Part shown: in pieces, positions 12,163 through 24,461 of the stretch
How the letters are laid out: every line of letters starts with the position of its first letter
How positions within the stretch are numbered: position 1 is the stretch's first letter
Program-made: the position numbers and the translations under genes
Notes under the pieces: generated by a model
Seen by the model: the letters and a program-made list of their open reading frames with translations, nothing else
The model's database searches: none
Told to the model about the DNA's origin: nothing
Source of the DNA: Triparma columacea
Taxonomy: Eukaryota > Sar > Bolidophyceae > Parmales > Triparmaceae
NCBI GenBank assembly: GCA_030267965.1
Contig: BRYA01000226.1
Location: 1-64,000 of the forward strand
Length of the DNA stretch: 64,000 bases
Direction: 5' to 3'

Positions 12163-12632
12163 NNNNNNNNNNNNNNNNNNNNNNNNNNNNNNNNNNNNNN
12201 NNNNNNNNNNNNNNNNNNNNNNNNNNNNNNNNNNNNNNNNNNNNNNNNNNNNNNNNNNNNNNNNCCCACCCCCCCCCCCTGCCGCCGCTGTGGACTAAAG
12301 ATCTGCCCGCCTTCGCCCCCCCCAAAAAAATCATTGGACTTACCCCTGTAATTTTATCGTAGGGTATGGAAGCTAGGAGTTAAGTAAACATAAGATAGAT
12401 GCGCGTTTGCTAAACTGCGTATTTTGTCAGTGCATTTTTATAAATGTCTTAACTGTACCTCTCCCTCATGTATTCCCCCCTTCCCTCCTTCCCCTACCCT
12501 ACGTCTCTCCAATCTTGCTTTAGTTGGTAACGATCCACCTCAAGTATCCCTACAGACACGGAGATAGGAAAGTGAGAGGTGGGAGCGAAGGTGTGAGAGA
12601 ATTGTATTTCGAGTTTTGTTCGTTTACCTTCT
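11707..12632. other. Intergenic region with assembly gap
   Basis: No gene recognised. It holds a G homopolymer (about 12115-12162), an N run (12163-12264) and a C-rich tract after it. The flank 12300-12630 is unremarkable. An open frame on the minus strand at 11592-11963 is probably the untranslated leader of the receptor-kinase gene. Confidence 0.6.
12163..12264. other. Assembly gap between poly-G and poly-C tracts
   Basis: 102 N bases preceded by about 45 G and followed by a C-rich tract. The true length and content are unknown; the homopolymers probably stopped sequencing. Confidence 0.95.
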
Positions 12633-14308
12633 TCAACCCAAAAACGCGTCGCTTACCTCCAGGAGTCTGAACGGAAGCAGCAGAACATTAAGAGGGAACG
12701 GTAGTCCAAACCCGTTCATAATCTGAAACCCCGCCCCGACAACCGCCACCGTCCATCCAACGATTTCGTCCAGATAAGTGTCCTCATCATCCAAATCAAC
12801 GATCCCTCGTTTCTTCGCGTACTTCAACCCAGCCCTTGCAAACATAAGCCCACCCCTAACCCCGCACTGGACGGCGCTCATGATACTGCTGATAGTCCAG
12901 GCTACGCTTACTGCAATTAGCTTGCACGCGTAGTTGATAACATGTGGTACCCACTTCATTCGGGTGGGGGGGGGATTTTGGTGTGTGTTTAGGTAAGGAA
13001 GGTAACGTTCGTAGGTTCGCCATCTTCGAAAACAATCTCACCTTCCTGTGTTCCTTAGGTACGAGGTTAGCGATATGTGGAGCCAGGTATATCCCCGCTG
13101 GTTTCCTTAAGTAATTCCCAATACTGACTCCCAACGCTACCGTCCTTGCGTGTTTAAACTTCAAGGTCGCTACGACGCCTACTGCGCCTTGTGTTAGGCC
13201 TGAGATGGCGTCGTTTACCTTGTTGGGATCGGAGACTTTGAGGAAGAGGAAAACCTTACGACGGACTAGATCGGACTGGGTTATCTGATCTACGTCTGCG
13301 ACTCCGTCACCATCCTTAAGACGATGGTAGGGGAGGAAGGGGGGGGAGGGGGGAGGGGGTAGGTAGTGGTTAGTCAAAATGTCGTGTGTACTCGTTGTCG
13401 TTTGCTGTTGCCGACCTTCCTTCCAATCTCCTCTTCCCTCCAATCTCTCTCACCTCGTCAAGTTTATCGTCCTCAATACTCGCGCTCCTATACCTCACCA
13501 GCTCCTTATTAAGGTCCTCAATCGCCGCTCTACTCGTATCCCAGCCCGATATCTTAAACGCCTCGTACGCGCAAAGTGTTAAGGAGAACGTACCACCGAA
13601 GAAACAAAGAGTTAAACCCCAACACATAACAAGCACCTCGACTGGGAGATTAGCTTGAGCCCAAGCCCACTTGTCGGATAGTGTAATCAAGAAAGGTGCT
13701 GCCTTCCTTGCGAAAACAAGTGCCTGCACAAGGAAAGGTCCAACTGCCTGTAGTACATGTTTGAGCCAAGTTGGTGCTGACTCTAACTCACTCAAACCTT
13801 CCAAGGTACGCTCGAGACGGGCGGCTTCGCGACGGAAATCTAAGGAACCGGTTGTTGAGGGAGGGGTTGGAGCGGGGTAGGATGGGACGGACTTTGAGGA
13901 GGGTGATAGGTAGGCCTCGACCTGGGGGGAGGGGGGAGTGGGGGGGGGGGGGGACGTTAGGTACTCGAGGGTGTGGGGAAGGGACACTTGAACGTGGCTG
14001 AGGCGATTCTCTACACTACCAATCCCAGGAGAGGTGCTTTCCCCCAGCACTACCTTTTTAATCCTTAACTTTGCGAATGTTTTGTATACATTTAAATGTC
14101 GACAATATACAGGTATTCCGCCCTTGTCAATTAGTATGTGTGTGTGTGTCGTTTGGGTAAATGAGGTCCAAATTTCATGACTTCTCAAAAATATCTTCGT
14201 CCTCACCTTGTTTGGACTGGTTGGAGGGGGAGGAGGAGTGTCCTCCTTCGTAATGTCCTCGGCTCCCTTCTTGGTCTTCCTGTTGAATAGTTTTGGTGAG
14301 AAAGGCAT
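12633..14308 (-). CDS. Membrane protein of unknown function with EF-hand-like loop (about 431 aa)
   Basis: Exons 14308-14207, about 14053-13454 (14068 is an alternative acceptor), 13314-13042 and 12953-12633, all phase 0. The N-terminus is basic then proline-rich. Hydrophobic stretches follow: VEVLVMCWGLTLCFFGG at the end of exon 2, a weaker one in exon 3, and one in exon 4 around LIAVSVAWTISSIM. Exon 3 opens with DGDGVADVDQIT, spaced like an EF-hand loop but lacking the final acidic residue. Not recognised as a named family. The weakest point is the exon 2 acceptor, which lacks a pyrimidine tract. It is divergent from the GH47 gene across a ~390-bp gap. Confidence 0.65.
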
Positions 14309-14700
14309 TGATGGTGAGTGTTTGTTGTTTTATAAGGAGGGGGGCAAAGTGCCTTTACCACAGCCCAGAATTCCTCCCTCAGCCCAAAAAAGCTCATTTC
14401 GATCATTTCGATCCTATTTCTCCATTTTGAGTGTAACGTGTTTGGACATTGTATTATAGAGGTGTAGAACAATATTATCCATCTCATTGTGGTATTATAA
14501 TCGTGTTGCGTGTTAGTATTGGTGAAATAATCTCCTCATCTCCCAACCACTTTCCATCTGAGTTGGAGGTCTTTGTTGGCAATTTTGCTGCAATTTCGGT
14601 GTAATTACGTGGAATTGCGTGTAATTACGACTATCTTAAAGGATATCAAACTACTGATAGTAGCATATCCAACATAAAGTCAATAAACAGGAAATAAAAG
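14309..14700. promoter_or_regulatory. Divergent intergenic region (shared promoter candidate)
   Basis: About 390 bases between starts of a minus-strand gene (14308) and a plus-strand gene (14701). It is AT-rich compared with the flanking exons. A repeated word (GGAATTGCGTGTAATTACG with a near copy just before, about 14595-14630) is the only structure seen. Confidence 0.4.
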
Positions 14701-17700
14701 ATGATCAGAAGACGAAGCAAATATAATAGGTCAAACAATACTCCACAACAAATACCCACAAACAATAGGATAAACTACGTAGATGGAGAGGATGATACAA
14801 ATTATGATGTGCAAATAAGAGAGGAGGAGAATGAACAGGAGGAGAATAGAGAGGAGGATGATTGCATTGAGGAAGACGACAACTATGATGAGAATGATGA
14901 TAAGGAAGAAGAAAGAAATGAAGTCTCTCTCTCCCCCCTCCATGCCTCTTCCTCCTCCACCTCCACCTCCCCCTCCGCCTCCTCCTCCTCCACCCCCACC
15001 CCCTCGCTCCATACCATTAATTTCCTCTTCTCTACCTTCACCTTTACTTTCATCCTAACCTACATTTACACCCACTCCGGTCACTTCACCACTCACATCT
15101 CCTACTACGACTACATAACCTCCCCCCTCCACTCCCCCACTACCAACCCAATCTCCCATCTCCTCTCCTTCTACTCCCGTGCCGCGGACGCCTTCGTAGT
15201 AGCCCTAGCTGCCACCCTTGAGGAGAACGGCATAGGTGACTACCCAACGGATTTCGAGGTGAGAATAGGGAGGGGCTAAGCAATACGGCAACGAGTAACA
15301 ACGGTGGATTCGAAAACTACTAACACAACCCTCCGATCCATCGCATTGCCCCCCTCCCCACCCCCCAGGGAATCTACGATGGTGGACTCGACCTGGGTGA
15401 ATTCGCGACGTACTGGGGACAAGTCGTGAGGTACGAGGGGGAGAAAATCAGGGAGGAATTCAAGGCTACTGCTAGGGGTAGGAGGAACAGCAGGGTTAAA
15501 GATAGGGAGGGGAGTAAGGCTGATGAGGAGGTGATGGGAGGGGACGTTGTAGGTAATCAGAAACAGGTGAGAGAAAGACAGACAAAAACGAACACCCCGC
15601 AAACACCCACCCAAAGACACACTCTCACCCTCACCCCAAACCCCTCAAAAAGAATACTCGGACACATCGAGCTACCCCTACGTACGATCCCTCCTCCTCC
15701 TCCTCCACCACCACCACCTCTACCTCCCCCTCCTCCCCTCAACCTCGTTCGTACGTTCCTGTGGATATGGATAATGTCCATACAAGCGAAACCTGGTTCT
15801 CTAATTACAAATCCTCCCTTACTCGCGGTAGAAGTGCTCGTTCGTCCTCCCGGTTTAACTACGTAAGCTTAGACAATGAGGAGGGTGACGGGTGGGATCA
15901 TTTGATTGATAAAATAGAAGCTACTAGAAACATCGTCGACGATATCGTACAAACAAACAGTCCAGGAAACAACGGTGGAACACTCTCAAACGATCAACCC
16001 ACAAAGAAACCCAAACCCAACATAAACGTAAGGGTTACTACTACCTCAGATGTAAAATGTATGTATTACGACACCAAACCAGCAGGTGGGCATTGGTCGT
16101 ATTCCCTCTGCCCCCTCTCAAACATAACGCAATTCAGAACCTCACTCCAACCATGCGACCTACTAAATTCTCCTGGTGAAAGGGTTAAGGATAGAAGAGG
16201 TGGGAGAGAATGGAGTAACGATTATAAATTCGGACAACAGAGTGAAGGGGAACATATTAACCTAGGGACATTTAGGAAGGAAAGTGATAAAGGGAGGGAA
16301 AGTATAATCGAAGTCTACGAGGGTGGTGATATATGCGACACTGGGGAGATGAGGAGGACGGATGTAAGGTACGGGTGCTGCGAAGAAGGAGAAGGGGGAG
16401 GAGAGGATGAGGGTGAGAGGAAGTGGATTAAAGGGGTTGAGGAAGTGGAAACGTGCGTTTACATCGTCAAGGTGTGCGATGTGGACGTGTGCGAAATGAG
16501 GGAAAGACAAGGGGAGGGAAACGAAGAGGAAACAAAGACGGCGGAGTACCATGAGGTCAAGAAGGCACGCACACAGACGGGGACCCCCCACGCACACCCT
16601 CCACAGGGTAAGGTCTCTCGGATGGGTGCGGCTCGTAAAATAAGCAACAGGGAAAAGGTCAGGAAGATGTTCACACACGGCTACGACTCCTACATGAAGT
16701 ACGGCGCCCCTAACAGCGAGGTGAAGCCGATCAGCTGCAAGGGTCAACTGTTTGACCTTAGCAGGACCAAGTACCTTACACTAATCGACTCGATGGACCT
16801 GCTAATAATCATGGGCAACTACACGGAATTCGCGAGGAGCGTAGAGAGGGTTAGGTACGAGGGGTCCAACACTATATGGATGGAGGAGACGGGGCTCTTC
16901 GCAGTGGACCAGAACGTATCCGTGTTTGAGACTTCGATACGATCACTGGGAGGACTACTTTCATCACACCTAATGGCGCTGAGGTTCATACCCGACGGTG
17001 CTATACCCTTGCACCACGTCTTCGACTCCAACAGTCTAGTCCGAGACGACTGGTCGTTCCCTGACAACTCAACGTCCTCAGACTCCTCCTCCGTCGAAAA
17101 GCACTGGTCATACGATGGTTCCCTCCTAACCCTAGCCCAAGATCTCGCCGACCGTCTCCTCCCCGCCTTCGAGACGTCCACCGGGATACCCTACGGTACA
17201 GTCAACCTCGTCAAGGGCGTCCCCAAAGGCGAGACTACCATCGCGAGTCTTGCGGGCGGGGGAAGCATGACGCTTGAGTTCGAGCTTCTCACACGTCTCA
17301 CCGGTGAACCCGTTTACGGGTTCGTTGCTATGAGGGCTGTTAAGTCACTATGGAGGCGGCGTAGTTCCCTCGGGTTACTCGGGAAACACATAGACGTCGT
17401 TAGCGGTCGGTGGGTTGAAAGCGTAAGCGGGATCGGGAGTAACTCGGACAGCTTTTACGAGTACCTAGGGAAGTATGCGTATTTATATGATGATGATGAG
17501 GCGTGGACTATGTTCCAGGACGCTATGCTGGCGGTTAGTGAGCACTGTAAGGACGGACCTTATTACGCTGATGTTGATATGGAGAAAGGGGGGAAGGGGG
17601 GACTAAGAAGGAGATTTGAAAGGTGAGATTGATGGAAGGAGGTCAACACCAAATTGTGGAAACAAATAAAACCTTATCTAATCCCCTCCCCACCCCCACC

Positions 17701-19625
17701 CCCACCCCAGTCTTGCCGCATTTATGCCCGGCCTCCTCTCCATGGTTGGTGAAACTCAGGAGGCCGTAATGAGTCTCAACGCTATGCTCAAAGTCCGGAG
17801 CGTCTACGGTTTCTTACCTGAGAGGTTCGACTACGGCAAGTGGGAGGTTGAGGGTGGCGAGAAGTCCCGTCTATCTTCCAACGACGGAGGGGCTGGGAAA
17901 CACCCACTAAGGCCAGAGCTGTTTGAGTCACTATACTTTGTAAATAGGGCGACGAGGAACATGGAGGACGGGGGATGGCTGTACGTAGCGGAGAACTATA
18001 TTGACCTGCTTGAGAGCAAGGTTAAGACGAAGTGTGGGTACGCTTCGATTGACGATGTCGTTAAGCTGAAACTTTCAGACAATATGCCAAGCTACTTCCT
18101 GAGCGAGACTCTCAAGTACCTATACTTGACGTTCGACGATGATAATATCCTCCATGTGGATGAGGACATGGGGCAATCATGGGTCTTCACGACCGAGGCT
18201 CATCCCATACACTTTGTCAACAAAGGGGAGGCCGTTGTGGAGACGAAAACGAGGGTGAAAGAGCATAAGAAGGAAATTATCAAGGCTAGGGAAAGAATAC
18301 GGGAGACGGAGAAGGTCACGGAGAACGAATATTGGGAGGAGGGGGGGGAAGTAGGAGGTCCCTTTGAGGAAGGATATAGTAGTTTTACGGGCGACGACAA
18401 CACTGTTGTCGTTCATGATTCGCACGCGAATCCAGTCTTGACTTGGAACTGGTCGAGGAGGCGCGTCAAACCTAGCGGCGCGATAAAGGGCGCAGCGCCA
18501 AGGCTGTCCTGCCCCAACCTCGCGAATAGGAAGTACTGGACCCTTCAGGCAGGGCTGGGCCTGGGTTACCAGACGATTGCCGACTTTGCGGAGGAGGGAG
18601 GAATCGACATGTGCCCTGTTGACGGGCGTGGAGGCGCGAAATCACCGGCACCTAAGATGTGGAACGCTCCCGCCGAAGATGTGACAGTTAGGCACTTCGT
18701 GGAGGGGCTGGGGACGTTTGAAATCACCTCTTATACCGATGGGTACCTCGTCTCAAAGGTGCAGGAAACCGATGGTGAGGAGGAGGAGAAAATCGAAATC
18801 AACCTCATAGGGGTGCTCGTTAGGGATGAACCTGAGGAGTACGTTCAGGTCCACGTCAGCTACGGAGGCCGCGTCCACGCCACAGTCGCCGATATGAATG
18901 GGAACGCTTATGACTGCAGGATAAATATCAACTCCGTGTCCCGAAATGAGTACTGCCCCTGCACGGTCGCCGGTTTCGGTAGGACCCGTCTCTCCACTAT
19001 CGGGCCTGGACAAATGGCAGTCGGGAAGTTTACGGGAGGGGAAAATCTCGCGGCTGGCCAGGGCTTCGACACGGGGTGCGAGAAAGATTTTGGGCCGGGG
19101 AGCGGCATCAAGGTGGTCTCAAGAGGTTCCTGCACGTTCGAGGAAAAAGCCCAAAATGCTCATGGTTGGGCCGGGTTGATTGTGGTCAACAACAACGAGA
19201 ACAGATTTGTCATGGCTGGGATGGAGGGTATGGGTGACGGAAAGACGGTCTTGACAAAGAAGGAGAAGGAGGAAAAGGAGACCAGGCAGCGGGCGTACCC
19301 TTTGACCGTCATGGTAGGCTCAGCTGACGGCGACAAGATCAGGAACAGGGTTGGGTACATCAACATAACCAAGCAAAATAACCAGAACATCTTCATTGAG
19401 GCACCGGAGAACACTGAGGGGCTAAAGTACCCAGGAATCAAGAACCAGAGGGGCTTCAATAAGCAGAGGTGGCCCGTCGTCCAAACGGAGAAGCAGGCAG
19501 TTCAAGTATTGGGAAGGATGAGGAACTGGGGGCTAAGGATCGTCAGGAATGAAGGGGCGGAAAAATACGATTTATTCATCATCAAGGTGGAGGGGGGGGG
19601 GGAGGAGGGGGGGGGGGAAGGTTGA
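14701..19625 (+). CDS. MRH lectin - GH47 EDEM-type mannosidase - PA domain fusion (about 1546 aa)
   Basis: Exons 14701-15258, 15369-15566, 15653-17622 and 17711-19625 (phases 0, 0, 2). Residues 1-186 hold an acidic tail and a signal-anchor-like span (FLFSTFTFTFILTYIYTH). Exon 3 starts with a low-complexity S/T stretch. It then carries an MRH domain: WSYSLCPLSNITQF, RTDVRYGC and EETCVYIVKVC-like segments match the order of OS-9/XTP3-B lectin signatures. The same exon, without a stop, continues into a GH47 domain of the EDEM class: MFTHGYDSYMKYG, LTLIDSMDLLIIMGN, VFETSIRSLGGLLSSHLMA, DSFYEYLGKYAYL. Exon 4 gives SLAAFMPGL, YFLSETLKYLYLTFD and TTEAHP, then a PA domain (SRGSCTFEEKAQNAHGWAG) as in EDEM3. 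EDEMs trim mannose on misfolded glycoproteins in the ER, and MRH lectins read the trimmed glycan for ERAD. Single-chain fusion is seen directly; the role is inferred. Confidence 0.85.
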
Positions 19626-19742
19626 GTCACGGGCAAGGTGTGAAGGACTTTAAATGTTGTAGCGTTTCTATGCAAATCATAATGCCTTTTCCCTGAAAAC
19701 TTTGAAGCCTTGGGATCGACAACAAACCATTTTTCGTGTCAA

Positions 19743-20590
19743 ATGAGGGTAGCATTCCTGATATTCGCCGCTGTGCTTACCTCTGATGTATCAAGCCTCA
19801 AGTTTCCGTCTTTTATGGCACCTACTCATCAACGAGAGCTGAATGGCAACAACAGACAACCCACAATTAGGGATGAGTCGGGCTTTATGCGAGCTCTCAT
19901 TCCTCCTCTTAAGGTTATTGGGGCCGCTGCTCTATCGTTAACTCTAATCACCCCCCCAGTAATGGCTGAGAGCTCTCAAGTTATTGGAAGTATTGCCGGG
20001 AGTGGGCTTGTCTTCAAGGACACTTTGACAATAGAGAGTTTCAAGGACCCCAAGGTGAGGACACAATAGACGAGAAGTGAGATTGCGGTCTCAAAACGAC
20101 GCGTTTCACACAATCCAACTTACCATCGATCCGCCCCCCCCCCCAAGATCCCAGCTGTCAGTCTGTACATCTCAAACTTTCAGAAGCCGCTAACCGAGAG
20201 ATTGGCGAGCGGGAAGGATTTTTTCACGGACCCTTCTTATGCTAGTGTGGGTTGCGCCAAGACCGTGAAAGGAAAGATAAGGTGAGAGTAAAGAAGAAGA
20301 GCGATGTGACGAAAAGGTGCGTAGAGCGACGATAATTTCGTAATGACTAACTCTTTCCTCCTTGTTTCGCTCCTAGTGTTGGAAACGAAATCAATAAGAC
20401 ACCTAGTGGTGAGGAGGTTTTTGAGGAGTCCAAGTCCCTCCTTTTCAAGACCCTTCGTGTGCAGCGTGTTTACGATGCAGACACAAACACGGTTGTATAC
20501 GTATCTTTCAACACCCGCCTCGACAAGAACGCTGACAACAACAAGTCACGATTTAAGTCGAGTCTTTGCGCTGTTAACCTCAACGACTAA
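19743..20590 (+). CDS. CreA-family protein, probably plastid-targeted (219 aa)
   Basis: Exons 19743-20054, 20148-20281 and 20377-20590 (phases 0, 2). ATG at 19743 is chosen because it opens a hydrophobic signal-peptide-like leader (MRVAFLIFAAVLTSDVSS); an upstream in-frame extension has no ATG. A second hydrophobic stretch (VIGAAALSLTLITPPVMAES) could be a thylakoid-type signal. The mature part matches bacterial CreA: IGSIAGSGLVFKDTLTIESF, a short Cys-containing segment (YASVGCAKTVKGKI), GEEVFEESKSLLFKTLRVQR, and YDADTNTVVYVSF. CreA is a periplasmic protein of unknown function in bacteria, and plastid copies occur in algae. Targeting is inferred from the leader only. Confidence 0.75.
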
Positions 20591-20626
20591 CTGAGCACAT
20601 CGTAGCATTTAGTTCCAAAATAAGCA

Positions 20627-23142
20627 TTATATTATACCATCGCACTTACTGAGCACATCGTCGTCTTGTGCGTAGTGGGGGATGATTGAAAAGTACATGC
20701 TGGCAAAGATCACGGGGAACGCAAGGATACTAATGTTGTCTAGGTTCTTGTCAATTAATCCTGAAATGTAGTCGATGGCCTTGCTCATCCGTGTTGCGAA
20801 CCCTTCTCCCTCCCCCCCCTCCTCCCTCTCCCCCTCCTCCTCCCCCCCCTCCCCCTCCTCTGCCCCAGCCACTCCAATCTTGGCATTCTTCTTAAACAAT
20901 GCGCCAGCCTTTTCCACAGCGCCCCCCCCACCCCCCCCCAAACCCCCTCTTACCATCATTTTCTCGAGCTTTGCTGCCACCTTGACCATCCTCGCTTGCC
21001 TCTGGTTCGATATACCAACCATAAGGTTCTCCACAGCCACCGCTATTACGAGGGTCGTGCTGGCCAAAAGGAACTCGTGCATCCTGGTAAGATATATGTG
21101 GGATGAGTTGAGAAGAGCGATGAATGAGTACGGTGGGTTGAAGGATTTGAGCAAGAAGGTGACACACACGGGGTCTCAATCCTCCGCTCCTCAAGCCTTA
21201 TTTTCTCCCCCAACCCCTCACCTGGTGAGATATCCCGTTGCGGGCATGTTGTCTATAATTACTATCTGGAAGACGTTTAAACCAAGGACCACCGTAAGCG
21301 TGAGGCCCAACCTTCCGTCTAGGCTGGACTTTGAAATTCTGAACGAGAAGAATGAGACGATGACCAGGAGCACGACAACGACGACGAAGTTGTATAAGTA
21401 GAAGTTAGGCAGCCGCTTGATGACTATGGTGAGGGTAGCAGTGCTCCATTGTTGGTACTCGCCCACCATGCTTGCCCCTTCGTCCATGCCATTTGTCTTC
21501 ATGTCGTTGTGAGCGAAGAACTGCGGCGAGCGAAGTGAGTCAATGTTCCTTTTCTTTTCTCTCCCAACATCGCCTCGCGAAAATACCTCGCACTTTTTCT
21601 CACCTCCCTGCTTATGATCTCGGGGCTCATAAGCATGGTGTTTGAAATATATACCGAATAAGGGTCGTCCTCCGCAGCCATGAAGGACGAGGCCATAGCC
21701 GTCTTGTCGTCAACACCTGTGGCAGTCGTGATGCAGACTGTTTCCCAAAGAGGGAGATCCCCGCCGCCGTCCTTGGAAGGTAGGGGATCGGCACGAGCAT
21801 TCAACTTTACCTTGCGCAAAGGCAAGTCCGAGGCCATTTGTATGGTAACGTTGAGCTCTTGGCTATCGTAGGGGAAGCTTCTGAAGTTGAGCTCGGCTTG
21901 AAAGGTTCCCCTGACCCTGAACATCAGCATCCCGAATGAGGTCTTTAGGCCAGGAGATCCTACACCCTCAACGACGCCAGTCTTGTTCTCTGCAGGGACG
22001 TCAGATGTTAGCTACAAGGTCACGTTGTCCTCTGACCCTCTCCGCTCACCTGCAACTCGAGTCGTTAAGCCGAAATTTTGTACCGTGTTTGGAACCAATG
22101 TTGCTTCAGGGTGGTCGATGAGGACCAGGTTGTCCCAAACGAACTCAGGCTGCCAGAAGAGAGCGCAGGGGTCACCATCGTCAAAAACCCCTCCCACCCC
22201 TGCCTGTTCGCACTTGGCAAAAATCTTCTCGTCCTCCCACGTGACAATCAACCACATCTCAATCTCAAAAGTGAAGTCGGGCTCCTTCAAATCCAGAAGC
22301 CGTTCGACGATGAAAGTGACGCTGACATCAAACTGCTCGTTTACCGCTCTCTTTCCTGCGGTGTCAAACATGTCCGAAGGCGGCCATCCATACGATCCAA
22401 AGTACTCTTCCCTCCTACTGACAAAGGATTGCGCTGCCCCGTAAGTCATGCCAATGATGTTTATTGAGTCTTCGGCGTTTATTTTCATGAATATTTTGCC
22501 GTCGACGTCATTATTGTACATGCGCGAAGCGAGGTATGGGTTTGTATCAACGTCTATTTGCAAAAAGGTCGCACCATAGATGAGGAAGTATGTAGCGACT
22601 ACCTCCTGTGACGAGCGAGCGAGGATGTATGAGGAGCGAGTGCGAAAAGGATTTGCGTTAGTGGATATGTGGGAGGTTTATTAGCATTCCTCCGCTTCTT
22701 AGGTATCTCACTTTGCTCCAATTAATGGGGTGGAGCGCCACCATATCATCGATCGACTCTAACGATACAAACGTATTATTGCAAGTGATTGCGATGTCTG
22801 AGATAAGGGCAGCAACTGCAATGGGAAGAAAGGTTAGGTTAGGAAGGTTTGGGACTCGGAGCTACATATTACAAACAAATATAGATTCGTCGTCGCCGAC
22901 GCTCGGGGCTCACCGTCCCTATCTTGGCTTCCATCGTTGGTGAAGAAAGACTTGCAGGCTGCAGTTTGGTTTTTACATTGTTCAGCCAGATACTGCTGGC
23001 ATTTTACAGGTGGAGTCATTATGAGCCATGGCTCGGTGACGCATGCGCACATGTATGTTATGTCGCTGTTGTCTGCAAAGACCGAGGGAACCGAGGAAAG
23101 AAGGAGGAGGAGGAGGAGGAGGGGGGGGGGGCAAGGGAGCAT
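20627..23142 (-). CDS. Pentameric ligand-gated ion channel (Cys-loop family, loop cysteines absent; 668 aa)
   Basis: Exons 23142-22914, 22815-22712, 22605-22050, 21989-21604, 21496-21222 and 21083-20627. Phases 1, 0, 1, 0, 2 close exactly to 669 codons. A signal peptide (poly-Leu) leads to a Cys-rich N-terminal extension (about 25-75). The extracellular beta-sandwich domain follows, with the family hallmark FPYDSQEL in exon 4. Four membrane spans follow: NFYLYNFVVVVVLLVIV (M1), RLGLTLTVVLGLNVFQIV (M2), FLLASTTLVIAVAVENL (M3) and ISILAFPVIFASMYFSII (M4). The M3-M4 loop is long, Gly/Glu-rich and basic. The two cysteines that normally bracket the loop before and after FPFD are missing, as in prokaryotic members. 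It should be a ligand-gated channel in a cell membrane; the ion and ligand cannot be read from sequence. Confidence 0.85.
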
Positions 23143-23338
23143 GTTGGCAGGAGGTGGAAGGGGAGGGGGGGTTGTAAGGAGGGGGGAGGGAGAGCAGCAA
23201 TATTACGCCAGGTGCGAGGTCCAATGATTGAGAGTTGTCGGGGGGGGACACAGGCGAGATTTTAAATATTGCTTAATTAAGAATAAATTTTCCGAAAAAA
23301 ATCCAGCTTCCGAACAGCTCCAATTAAAGGGTACAAAA
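23143..23338. promoter_or_regulatory. Divergent promoter region
   Basis: About 200 bases between starts of the channel gene (minus) and the cysteine-synthase-family gene (plus). It is G-rich near the channel start and AT-rich at 23260-23310. No specific motif is claimed. Confidence 0.35.
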
Positions 23339-24461
23339 ATGAGACCTCATGGTCTCGCCACGTCGGTAGTTGACGCCATAGGGAACACTCCTCTGGTGCA
23401 ACTGAAGAATATCTTGCCGCACGTCGGACTACCCCCTACGACTAGGCTATTTGCAAAGCTTGACAACCTCAACCCTGGGGGAAGCAAGAAAGATAGGGTC
23501 GCAAAGCAGATAGTTCTAGACGGTTATGAAAGCGGAGAGCTGGTCGCAGGCCAACCTATCGTTGAGCTCACAAGCGGCAACACCGGTACAGGTCTGGCGA
23601 TAGTGAGCGCTGCATTAAACCATGAGTTCATCGCTGTGATGAGTGCTGGAAACTCAATCGAAAGAGCGAGACAAATGCGCGCGTTGGGTGCGGAGGTCGT
23701 GCTTGTGCCACAAGCTCCTGGTAATGTTGACGGGCAGGTGAGTGGGAAAGACTTGGAGTTGGTAAGGGAGGTGACGGAGAGCTTGACACAGGAGCGGAAT
23801 TGTTTCAGGGCTGATCAGTTTCGCCTAAAGGGGAGCTGGAGGGCGCATTACAATAGCACTGGCCCGGAGATATGGGAGGCGACAGGCGGGGATATTGGAA
23901 CATTTGTTGACTTTGTTGGTAGCGGCGGAACGTTGATTGGATGTGGGAAGTATTTTAAAGAGGTTAAGAAAGGTTTCAAGTGCTACGCGGTTGAGCCTCT
24001 TGGGAATGAGGTTCTCAAAAGAGGAAGTGGTGGAAAACTGGGGGTGGGCAAGGGGGGGCACCGGATACAAGGAGGTGGATACGAGATGACGTTCGACGAA
24101 CTTGAACTCTTCAAGGATGTCGACGTGGGAGGTGAGAGGGAGCTGGGAGCGAGGCGAGGTTCGAAGAGAAGGGCGATGCAAAGAGAGGGGGTGAAGCGAA
24201 GAGAATGCTCTAAGTTAACCCATTTCGATATATTCCGCAGAGCTCGTCGATGGGTTCATCAGCATTAGCGACAAGGAGGCAGTGGACGCGGCGAGATTGT
24301 TGGCCAAAAAGGAGGGCATTTTCGGTGGATTTAGCGCTGGGGCCAATTTGTCTGCGGCAGCCAAGGTTATCATGGAGGGAAAGGTTGAGGGGGAGGAAGG
24401 AGTGGCTTTTATGGTCTGTGATAATGGGCTTAAGTACCTCTCGACAGACTTGTACTTATAG
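23339..24461 (+). CDS. PLP enzyme of the cysteine synthase / cystathionine beta-synthase family (337 aa)
   Basis: Exons 23339-24131 and 24241-24461 (phase 1; junction codon GAG). The start is the ATG before RPHGLATSVVDAIGNTPLVQ; upstream in-frame sequence lacks a better start. Family motifs seen: NTPLVQL, NPGGSKKDR (the lysine before DR is the PLP Schiff-base position in the family), TSGNTGTGLA (substrate loop), GSGGT (phosphate-binding loop, usually GTGGT), and GFSAGANLSAA near the end. Length fits single-domain O-acetylserine sulfhydrylases (about 310-340). The usual HKIQGIG loop reads HRIQGGG. It probably makes cysteine or a related beta-replacement product; no targeting leader is evident, so the cytosol is the default. 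Exact substrate uncertain. Confidence 0.8.

Noticed and set aside
12050..12334. Open frames made of poly-Gly or poly-Pro next to the N gap
   Set aside because: Artefact of the G and C homopolymers around the gap.
14731..15012. Minus-strand frame with poly-Gly and a hydrophobic stretch
   Set aside because: Shadow of the acidic/Ser-rich first exon of the GH47 fusion gene.
22937..23265. Plus-strand frames with Arg/Gly-rich sequence
   Set aside because: Opposite strand of the poly-Leu/Pro signal peptide of the ligand-gated channel.
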